Source: an uncultured Erysipelotrichaceae bacterium (GTDB taxonomy: Bacteria; Bacillota_I; Bacilli_A; Erysipelotrichales; Erysipelotrichaceae). Taken from it: 5,266 bases of DNA. This document shows positions 1 through 4,760 of the stretch, piece by piece. The notes under the pieces were generated by a model, which saw only the letters and a list, made by a program, of their open reading frames with translations, ran no database searches and was not told the origin of the DNA. The position numbers were made by a program, and so were the translations under genes. The stretch is from positions 1 to 5,266 of the forward strand of contig CAMOOA010000093.1 of the NCBI GenBank assembly GCA_946621045.1, given 5' to 3'. Position 1 is the stretch's first letter; each line of letters begins with the position of its first letter.

Positions 1-811
1 TCATGCGTTCATCTTCTTCGGATGCCTTGATGGAGGATACGCCGAAGCTGACGATTTCAAGACCGCGGAGTTCTTTCCACTTCTTGGAAAGTTCTTCATT
101 GAGCGCGTCTGCGAGTTCCTGTGTGTGTCCCGGAATCTCGGAGTAGCGGACACCGGAAGCGGAAAGCTTTGCGAATGCCGGAGAGAGCGCGGTGAGCAGC
201 TCGGTCTTCAGCTGGCTTTCAATTTCGCTGACCGGATATACGTTTGCGAAGTTTCCGCAGACATTGGTGTAGAAGCTGATCGGATCGGCAACCTTAAGGC
301 TGTATTCACCGAAGCACTTTACGGAGATGTCAATATCAAGACCGATGTTGCGGTCAATGACACGGAACGGAATCGGAGACGGGGTGCCGTATTTGACGCC
401 CGGGAGCTCCTTGATGTTGAAGTAGTAGACACGCTGGTCTTCCGCCGGCTGTCCGCCGAACGTGAAACGCTTGCCGATCTGGGCAAAGATGTTCTTCACG
501 CCGTCGCCGAGCGAACCGGTCCAGATGGACGGTTCGGTCTTGGAGTCATAGCGGAATTCGCCCGGCTGTGCGCAGATGTCGACAACCTGGCCCTGTTCGA
601 CGATGACCATGCACTGTCCGTCCGCAACTGCGATCACGGAACCATCGCTGATGATGTTGTCATCACCGCGGTTTGCGCCGAGTCCGCGGACCTTTTTATG
701 TCCCTTTACGGCGATGATGTCAGCCGGAATGGCTTCACAGTAGAAATACTCTTTCCACTGATCAGCGAAGGTGCCGCCCGCTGCGGATAAAGCTGCCTGA
801 ATGAGTCCCAT
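1..811 (-). CDS. SPFH/Band-7 domain protein, YdjI-like ('virion core protein'-like), C-terminus cut by window edge
   Basis: The minus strand is open from the ATG at 811-809 to the left edge, giving 270 complete codons and no stop, so the C-terminus lies outside the window. The protein starts MGLIQAALSAAGGTFADQWKEY, a beginning I recognise from YdjI-like SPFH proteins. It continues with DGSVIAVADGQCMVIVEQG and PGEFRYD (an early beta-rich Band-7 region, about residues 56-90), then YYFNIKELPGVKYGTPSPIPFR near residues 129-150. The rest is a charged helical stretch rich in Glu and Lys. An AAGGAG Shine-Dalgarno sequence lies eight bases before the ATG and fixes the start. SPFH proteins assemble into membrane-associated scaffolds. 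In Bacillus subtilis ydjI sits with a pspA-type envelope-stress operon, but any such partners here would be outside the window. Family members usually run past 300 residues, often ending in a zinc ribbon that cannot be checked. Family sure, cellular role inferred. Confidence 0.9.
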   Translation of the reverse strand, partial: MGLIQAALSAAGGTFADQWKEYFYCEAIPADIIAVKGHKKVRGLGANRGDDNIISDGSVIAVADGQCMVIVEQGQVVDICAQPGEFRYDSKTEPSIWTGSLGDGVKNIFAQIGKRFTFGGQPAEDQRVYYFNIKELPGVKYGTPSPIPFRVIDRNIGLDIDISVKCFGEYSLKVADPISFYTNVCGNFANVYPVSEIESQLKTELLTALSPAFAKLSASGVRYSEIPGHTQELADALNEELSKKWKELRGLEIVSFGVSSIKASEEDERM

Positions 812-893
812 AACAAATTCTCCTTTTCCGGTTCTTCCGGATCTATTCAATGATCTTTCATTAATAAATCGATCTGTATTTATTTTATAACAA

Positions 894-921
894 AATATAG
901 AAGAATTCCGCGATTTGTCAC
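894..921 (-). promoter_or_regulatory. candidate sigma-A promoter of the SPFH gene
   Basis: Read on the minus strand, GTGACA (921-916, five of six matches to TTGACA) is followed after 16 bases by TATATT (899-894, five of six matches to TATAAT). The predicted transcript starts near 887 and has an AT-rich leader of about 75 bases before the ATG at 811. That leader holds a small inverted repeat, AATGA/TCATT (849-853 and 858-862), and CCGG-AAGAA-CCGG (840-828) just before the Shine-Dalgarno sequence. This is a consensus match only; no start site is known. Confidence 0.5.
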
Positions 922-948
922 GATTTGGACCGGCCGGGACATCCTGTG

Positions 949-965
949 CTCTGCGGGGGGCAGAG
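949..965. repeat. GC-rich inverted repeat with all-G loop
   Basis: CTCTGC (949-954) and GCAGAG (960-965) are perfect complements around a loop of five G. It lies between the two divergent promoter candidates. No T-run follows on either strand, so it does not look like an intrinsic terminator. It could be an operator or a chance repeat. Confidence 0.35.
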
Positions 966-984
966 AGTGACGAAAATAAGGACG

Positions 985-1013
985 TTCACTTGAACGGCAG
1001 AATACGTTAAAAT
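985..1013 (+). promoter_or_regulatory. candidate promoter for the HTH gene pair
   Basis: TTCACT (985-990, four of six matches to TTGACA) is followed after 17 bases by TAAAAT (1008-1013, five of six matches to TATAAT). A transcript from here would begin near 1020 and carry about 260 bases of leader before the preferred start at 1279. A weaker alternative is TTGAAG (1097-1102), 16 bases, TGTAGT (1119-1124), which would overlap the GTAAACTG repeats and shorten the leader. Confidence 0.35.
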
Positions 1014-1043
1014 GTATGCGATTACATCCCGAAGGCATTCCGT

Positions 1044-1078
1044 GCACTGTGTTCGAAAAAATGCACAGGGCGCAGTGC
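1044..1078 (+). repeat. nested inverted repeats in the leader of the HTH pair
   Basis: GCACTG (1044-1049) can pair with CAGTGC (1073-1078). The overlapping CTGTG (1047-1051) can instead pair with CACAG (1064-1068). The two pairings share bases and partly exclude each other. The region lies downstream of the promoter candidate at 985-1013, so it would be transcribed. The stems are short, and no T-run or ribosome binding site is tied to either, so a regulatory switch is only a possibility. Confidence 0.3.
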
Positions 1079-1112
1079 GGAGATTATGCACATCTTTTGA
1101 AGGCATTGCATG

Positions 1113-1130
1113 GTAAACTGTAGTAAACTG
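1113..1130 (+). repeat. tandem direct repeat GTAAACTG, ten-base period
   Basis: GTAAACTG occurs at 1113-1120 and again at 1123-1130, one helical turn apart; a partial ACTGTAA follows at 1133-1139. Such spacing places both half-sites on the same DNA face, as in binding sites of response regulators and some phage activators. The repeats lie about 150 bases before the preferred start of the first HTH gene and overlap a weak promoter candidate (1097-1124). The binding role is inferred. Confidence 0.4.
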
Positions 1131-1278
1131 GAACTGTAAGGGATATACAGAGAAGGCAGAATAAATGTATAGGTACCCGGGTGTTCCGTTTGGAAAGGAA
1201 CCGCATCCGGGCAGAGTCAGTTATGCCGGAAGATCCGGCAGGCAATCGAAACTGCAAAGGGGACAGGGAACGAGTGTT

Positions 1279-1674
1279 ATGGGTAAAGATGGATTCAAAC
1301 AGCCGGCAGCGGCATTTAAAAACAGCTGCCGGGTGTATCTCAAGGAAAAAGAGCGGGTAAAGGCGCTCGAGGCAAAATATCCGGCTCTGGCGGAGAACGG
1401 ATTTAATCCGGAAACATTCCGGGTGGATCTTTCGGAAGACAACGGACAGGGGAATCTGGAGCTGTATCAGTTTCTCAAGGACGATATCCGCTTCGTGGAG
1501 GAAACTTTTGATAAGATTTACAGACTGTGCGGAAACAATGCCAAGGTTCTGATCTGGTCGCTGTTTGTGGAGAACCGCATTCAGACGGATGTTGCGGATG
1601 AGTTCGGACTCACCCGCCGGCAGCTTCAGTACAGTGTGGACAAGTGGCTGAAAGAGGTTTTTACCAATGGCTGA
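1279..1674 (+). CDS. small HTH protein, sigma-70 region-4-like, first of a paralogous overlapping pair
   Basis: 131 residues from the ATG at 1279. The N-terminal part (about 12-85) is charged and helical, probably coiled. The C-terminal part (about 86-129) is a helix-turn-helix, with WSLFVENRIQTDVADEFGL leading into TRRQLQYSVDKWLKEVF. The arrangement resembles phage late regulators of the RinA/ArpU/DUF1492 kind, whose C-terminus resembles sigma-70 region 4. The frame also opens at an ATG at 1165, which has AGAAGG eight bases upstream and would add 38 residues. I prefer 1279 because similarity to the next gene begins a few residues after it, all five arginines in the extension use AGA or AGG whereas the rest of the gene is mostly CGN, and the extension is low-complexity. 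AGGGA lies nine bases before 1279. Likely a DNA-binding regulator; target unknown. The 3' end overlaps the next gene by 8 bases. Confidence 0.8.
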   Translation: MGKDGFKQPAAAFKNSCRVYLKEKERVKALEAKYPALAENGFNPETFRVDLSEDNGQGNLELYQFLKDDIRFVEETFDKIYRLCGNNAKVLIWSLFVENRIQTDVADEFGLTRRQLQYSVDKWLKEVFTNG

Positions 1675-2113
1675 CAACCGGCCCTGCACTCCGATTGAAT
1701 TCAAACGCGAATGTCGGAAATATTTTTATTATATTTCCGACATCAGAGAACGCATGGATGAAATCCGCCGGGTGGATTACAGAATGACCGGCGTGCATTC
1801 CATTGATTTTGAACGCGTGCATTCGCGGTCGGTCGGAAACAAGGACGCACAGCTTGTCGCATATATTGAACTCAGCACGGAACTGAGCCGGCAGCTTCAG
1901 GAAGTGGAGGAAAAAGTCCTCTGGATTATCAATACCATCGGCCGGATTCCGGATCCGAGCTTCCGTCCGATTGTCTGGATGCTGTATGTGCAGGGGAAGC
2001 GGGTATCTGAAGTCGCGGATCTGTATGACATGTCCAAAGACTATCTCTCCCAGCTGGTCAGCGCCGAACTGCGGAAACTGTTTCCGAACGGGGCGGAAGA
2101 GGAAGACGATTAA
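1667..2113 (+). CDS. small HTH protein, DUF1492/ArpU-like, second of the paralogous pair
   Basis: 148 residues. The start ATG sits in ATGGCTGA, which also holds the stop of the upstream gene, so the two are probably translationally coupled; AGAGG lies nine bases upstream. Residues 10-90 form a helical region, with a short middle segment (GVHSIDFERVHSRSVGNKD, about 42-60) of the sort seen between two helices in phage DUF1492 proteins. Residues 100-139 hold the helix-turn-helix: IVWMLYVQGKRVSEVADLYD, then SKDYLSQLVSAELRKLF. The end is acidic (EEEDD). By eye it aligns along its whole length with the upstream product, sharing FKxxCRxY near the start, a W-x-L-(F/Y)-V motif, VAD in the HTH and a closing F-x-NG. 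A heterodimer or a pair of sequential activators is a reasonable inference. A terminator follows 11 bases after the stop. Confidence 0.87.
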   Translation: MADNRPCTPIEFKRECRKYFYYISDIRERMDEIRRVDYRMTGVHSIDFERVHSRSVGNKDAQLVAYIELSTELSRQLQEVEEKVLWIINTIGRIPDPSFRPIVWMLYVQGKRVSEVADLYDMSKDYLSQLVSAELRKLFPNGAEEEDD

Positions 2114-2124
2114 ATCGGACAATG

Positions 2125-2151
2125 ACCCGGAATGTGTGATCCGGGTTTTTT
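2125..2151 (+). terminator. intrinsic terminator after the HTH pair
   Basis: ACCCGGA (2125-2131) pairs with TCCGGGT (2140-2146) around an eight-base loop, and six T in a row end at 2151. It begins 11 bases after the stop of the second HTH gene and separates that unit from the lipoprotein gene. Confidence 0.85.
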
Positions 2152-2184
2152 CTTTATGACAGGCGGCACCTCTGCGGACATGCT

Positions 2185-2223
2185 TTGCCGTTCCTGTCCG
2201 GCAATTGTCTGATATGGCAATTG
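2185..2223 (+). repeat. cluster of TTGCC/GGCAA repeats upstream of the lipoprotein gene
   Basis: TTGCCG (2185-2190) and CGGCAA (2199-2204) form an inverted repeat with an eight-base gap. GGCAATTG occurs at 2200-2207 and again at 2216-2223, sixteen bases apart. The cluster sits 80-118 bases before the lipoprotein start, where a promoter would be expected, but I see no good -35/-10 pair between 2152 and 2302. It could be an operator. Confidence 0.3.
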
Positions 2224-2302
2224 GGAAGATCTCGGCAGCGGTTACGCTGAAAGAGAAGAAGATTACCGGCTGTGGATGCCGTAATCCGATCGGGAGGGTG
2301 TG

Positions 2303-2965
2303 ATGAAAAAGATACTTGCGGGTATTCTCGCGGCTGCCCTGCTTGCAGGATGCGGGAATGCATCACTTCTAAAGAAAAATTCGAGTGCTGTTTCTGTCGG
2401 GGTCGGATCGAAACTGCTGGCAGGTACGGTTTCACCCGTCAGCGCAGCCGCCGGGAAAACGTTCCTTCCGTCCGTGAACAGTACTGCGTCCGCCGGAAGT
2501 TATTCCGGAGAGGGTGAAGTTTCTCCGTCTGACTTTGCGGAGTTTTCGTCATTTTATTCGGACGGAATTCCGTCCGATGCCGAATATCCGGCGCTGAAAT
2601 ACGCCGAGGGCAGCTGGAAATATTACCTGGACATGCAGGATGCGGAAACCGGAGGTGTACGCTTCAATGAATTCGGCCTTGCGGACCTGAGTCTCAACCG
2701 AGGGAAGGAAACGGCGGTGATCACCCTGCATCCGCGTATGGCCGGGGACGGCTATGAGCTGTATCCGGAGACGGAGGAGGAAGCCGGCTATGAGCCGTTT
2801 GAGGGCGGTCTGGATGAAAGAGGCGCACTCAGACTGGCAGGCAATGACGTGATTCTGTATATCACCGCATACTTTGCGTGGTCCGGAAGGGAATACGTCA
2901 TGGGAGAGATCTGGTATTCCGAGGAGTCGTCCGGGCTGTTCCTGCTTACAAGAGGCCAGCAGTAA
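2303..2965 (+). CDS. lipoprotein of unknown function
   Basis: 220 residues from the ATG at 2303. A GTG directly before it is in frame, but GGGAGG (2292-2297) leaves only two bases to the GTG and five to the ATG, so the ATG is preferred. The N-terminus is a lipoprotein signal: MKK, a hydrophobic stretch, then LAGC with Cys17 as the expected lipidated residue after cleavage. Residues 18-75 are rich in Ser, Ala and Gly, probably a flexible linker. Residues 95-217 look like a compact beta-rich domain: GSWKYYLD near 103, strands TAVITLHPR and DVILYITAYFAW, then GEIWYSEESSGLFLLTR at the end. The pattern of alternating strands opening with a G-x-W loosely recalls calycin/lipocalin-type domains, but that is a weak inference and I do not recognise the family. 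It should sit on the outer face of the membrane. Terminators on both sides suggest a single-gene transcript. Confidence 0.88.
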   Translation: MKKILAGILAAALLAGCGNASLLKKNSSAVSVGVGSKLLAGTVSPVSAAAGKTFLPSVNSTASAGSYSGEGEVSPSDFAEFSSFYSDGIPSDAEYPALKYAEGSWKYYLDMQDAETGGVRFNEFGLADLSLNRGKETAVITLHPRMAGDGYELYPETEEEAGYEPFEGGLDERGALRLAGNDVILYITAYFAWSGREYVMGEIWYSEESSGLFLLTRGQQ

Positions 2966-3003
2966 CACTGCATGCAGTGCAGGGAATGATCCCTGCATTT
3001 TTT
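2966..3003 (+). terminator. intrinsic terminator after the lipoprotein gene, overlapped by a 14-base palindrome
   Basis: TGCAGGGA (2978-2985) pairs perfectly with TCCCTGCA (2990-2997) around the tetraloop ATGA, followed by six T (2998-3003): a strong intrinsic terminator. Directly after the stop codon, CACTGCATGCAGTG (2966-2979) is a perfect palindrome that shares its last two bases with the terminator stem. Confidence 0.88.
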
Positions 3004-3055
3004 GAGGTGTGCAGGCATCCGGGAATACATGAATGCAGTGTGCGTGGTAATCTGA

Positions 3056-3070
3056 TACTCATTATGAGTA
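3056..3070. promoter_or_regulatory. perfect dyad spanning the EamA start codon
   Basis: TACTCAT (3056-3062), one T, ATGAGTA (3064-3070) is a perfect 7-1-7 inverted repeat whose right arm contains the chosen start ATG. As DNA it could be an operator. As RNA the one-base loop is too tight, so the inner pairs would open, leaving a shorter stem that would still cover the start codon. No strong Shine-Dalgarno sequence precedes it. Confidence 0.4.
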
Positions 3071-3927
3071 ATGCAGGGGAACGACTGAAATATACAACCG
3101 CGGTAATACTGTACGGAACGATCGGCATGTTTCTGCGTCATGTATCGCTTCCGAGCGAAGTGACCGCCATGTGCAGAGGCATTCTCGGAGCGGCATTTAT
3201 CCTGCTGTTCCGGATGCTTACAAAGCATCCGATGGATACAGCGGCAATCAGGGTAAACGCAAAGTGGCTGGTGCTTTCCGGCATCTGCCTCGGTCTGAAC
3301 TGGATCTTTCTGTTTGCGGCATACATGACGACAACCGTTGCGGTTGCGTCGGTCTGTAATTACATGGCGCCGATCTTTGTGATCTGTCTGACGCCGGTGC
3401 TGTTGAAGGAACCGTTCGACAAGGCAAAGCTTCCGTTTGTCGGGCTGGCATTTCTCGGCGTGCTGCTTGTCTCGGGAGTCCACGGCGAGGGCGCAAATCT
3501 CATCGGGGTGATTCTTGCGCTTATGGCGGCGCTCTGCTTTACCGCCATCGTGATCTTCAACCGGAAGCTTACGGATATCAATGCCTATGACAAGTCCATC
3601 GTACAGCTGGCAGTTTCGGCAGTGACGATCCTGCCGTATGCGCTGGTTCATAACGGCGGCGTGATCCCGCTGCCGCACGGCACATCGCTGTGGATCGTGC
3701 TGATGCTGGGAATTGTGCATACCGGCTTTGCCTACTGTCTGTATTTCAGCGGGCTCAAAAACCTGCCGGTTCAGACGATCGCCGTGCTCGGCTATCTCGA
3801 GCCGGTGGTATCGGTGCTCTGTTCGGTAATATTCCTGCGGGAGAGGATGGGCATCGCCGGGTGGATCGGAACCGTGCTGGTCATCGGTTCGGCGCTGCTA
3901 GGCGAACTGCACGGATCCGAAAACTGA
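3064..3927 (+). CDS. EamA-family (DMT superfamily) membrane transporter
   Basis: 287 residues with about ten hydrophobic helices in two EamA repeats, the usual length and layout for this family of small-molecule exporters or importers. The first repeat spans about residues 9-138, with NYMAPIFVICLTPVLLKE (99-116) and FVGLAFLGVLLVSG (125-138). The second spans about 146-281, with the diagnostic LGYLEPVVSVLCSVIFLRE (242-260) followed by WIGTVLVIGSALLGEL. The substrate cannot be read from the sequence. The frame is open upstream to 2878, but the extra part overlaps the end of the lipoprotein gene and its terminator and has no membrane character. Family members begin a few residues before the first helix, as with the ATG at 3064. 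The start remains somewhat uncertain because no good Shine-Dalgarno sequence precedes it. I see no convincing promoter in 3004-3063. Confidence 0.92.
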   Translation: MSNAGERLKYTTAVILYGTIGMFLRHVSLPSEVTAMCRGILGAAFILLFRMLTKHPMDTAAIRVNAKWLVLSGICLGLNWIFLFAAYMTTTVAVASVCNYMAPIFVICLTPVLLKEPFDKAKLPFVGLAFLGVLLVSGVHGEGANLIGVILALMAALCFTAIVIFNRKLTDINAYDKSIVQLAVSAVTILPYALVHNGGVIPLPHGTSLWIVLMLGIVHTGFAYCLYFSGLKNLPVQTIAVLGYLEPVVSVLCSVIFLRERMGIAGWIGTVLVIGSALLGELHGSEN

Positions 3928-3940
3928 CCGCATATAAGAA

Positions 3941-3966
3941 AAACCGCATCCGTGTGCGGTTTCTTT
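3941..3966. terminator. bidirectional terminator between convergent genes
   Basis: AAACCGCA (3941-3948) pairs with TGCGGTTT (3955-3962) around a six-base loop. Rightward the stem runs into TTTCTTT. Leftward it runs into a T-rich tail complementary to the A-run at 3939-3943. It lies between the EamA stop (3927) and the end of the leftward membrane gene (3995), so it can end both transcripts. Confidence 0.82.
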
Positions 3967-3994
3967 CATTAATTATGAAGCGCTGTGTGCTGTA

Positions 3995-4756
3995 TTACTT
4001 TGCTTTTCGAAGCAGCGGGAGATAGCAGAGAAGAACAGCCAGGCATGCAAGTACGGAAATGATGATCAGATACAGCCACCACTGCCAGATTGCGGTAAGC
4101 CGAATGCCCAGCGGATTCTGCGTGGTAAAGAAGAAGTTGGTCATGAATTCGACGTTGACAAGCGTTCCGTCCACATAGGTCGGACTTGCGAGCATGGAGT
4201 TGAGATAGATGGAGATGAAGCCGAGTGCGATTACGATCATCATCGTCCGGAGCATCGTCTTCCGGGTGAATGCAACTTCGCCGGAGCGGGCAATCAGAAT
4301 GCCCAGCGCAATCAGCATGGAATGGAAGATGAAGAACTGGTAGGCGATCGGTGCCGTAAATGCCTGTTCCACAGAGATGGACGTCTGGAAAATGGAAGGC
4401 ATGGCAAGCGCCAGAATCGCACCGCACAGCGCAGTGGGATACATGAAGTTCAGCAGCGCCTCCCGCTTCTCATCATTTTTCGCAAACCGTGTATAAAAGA
4501 TGAAAATAATCTGTATGGAACAGAAATGAAGCGGCATATGGTTCATCGGGAGATACGGCAGAAGCAGTTCGCCGCCCGAAGAAGGAACCAGATCAATCAC
4601 GCTGATCATTTTTGTGAGCTCGGAAAGCAGAGAAATCACGCATGCCGAGGTAAGGATCTGCCGGAGTGCGGGTTTTTTCCGGTCCGCTGCCAGGATGACT
4701 GCGGTCACCATGAGAGCACAGATGACGAGCCAGAGAATATGACGCCAGGTAAACAT
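3995..4756 (-). CDS. YwaF/TMEM164-like integral membrane protein
   Basis: 253 residues with about seven hydrophobic helices, matching the usual size of the YwaF (TIGR02206) family. The most diagnostic segment is NHMPLHFCS (72-80): a Pro-Leu-His-x-Cys motif at the start of a helix is characteristic of these proteins. A second conserved-looking histidine lies in FFIFHSML (141-148), inside a helix. The human relative TMEM164 is reported to be a cysteine-dependent acyltransferase acting on ether phospholipids. By analogy His77, Cys79 and His145 are candidate active-site residues, but bacterial members are largely uncharacterised. The ATG at 4756 follows the stop of the upstream gene by four bases, and its ribosome binding site (AAGGGGGGA, 4772-4764) is inside the last codons of that gene, so translation is coupled. 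The transcript ends at the bidirectional terminator. Family confident, activity inferred. Confidence 0.88.
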   Translation of the reverse strand: MFTWRHILWLVICALMVTAVILAADRKKPALRQILTSACVISLLSELTKMISVIDLVPSSGGELLLPYLPMNHMPLHFCSIQIIFIFYTRFAKNDEKREALLNFMYPTALCGAILALAMPSIFQTSISVEQAFTAPIAYQFFIFHSMLIALGILIARSGEVAFTRKTMLRTMMIVIALGFISIYLNSMLASPTYVDGTLVNVEFMTNFFFTTQNPLGIRLTAIWQWWLYLIIISVLACLAVLLCYLPLLRKAK

Positions 4757-4760
4757 TTAT

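Larger units (their letters stand above)
812..1278. other. divergent intergenic region, 467 bases, no supported gene
   Basis: This stretch separates the leftward SPFH gene from the rightward HTH pair. The left part (841-900) is AT-rich and belongs to the SPFH promoter and leader. The middle holds a GC-rich hairpin (949-965), a rightward promoter candidate (985-1013) and nested inverted repeats (1044-1078). The right part holds the GTAAACTG repeats (1113-1130) and a 38-codon in-frame extension of the first HTH gene (1165-1278) that I regard as untranslated. Short open frames exist on both strands, but none has a convincing ribosome binding site or recognisable protein. Confidence 0.6.

Noticed and set aside
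125..790. 221-codon plus-strand frame
   Set aside because: Antisense shadow of the SPFH gene: no ribosome binding site and no recognisable protein, while the opposite strand encodes a clear SPFH protein.
1012..1116. 34-codon open frame in the intergenic region
   Set aside because: No ribosome binding site; its start overlaps the -10 element of the candidate promoter.
1165..1278. 38-residue N-terminal extension of the first HTH protein
   Set aside because: All five arginines use AGA or AGG, unlike the rest of the gene, and it lies outside the region shared with the paralogue. It is not fully excluded because AGAAGG lies eight bases before 1165.
1084..1704. 206-codon minus-strand frame
   Set aside because: Lies opposite the first HTH gene, whose product aligns with its neighbour; the minus translation looks like a random antisense sequence.
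2214..2303. 29-codon frame ending in TGATG at the lipoprotein start
   Set aside because: The stop/start overlap resembles coupling, but no ribosome binding site precedes 2214 and the peptide has no recognisable features.
2878..3063. Longer N-terminus for the EamA protein starting at 2878
   Set aside because: It would overlap the lipoprotein gene and read through its terminator; the added residues are hydrophilic and not part of the family.
2788..3720. 310-codon minus-strand frame, rich in His, Arg and Gln
   Set aside because: Opposite the lipoprotein end and the EamA gene and crossing a terminator; its composition is typical of an antisense shadow of a membrane protein.
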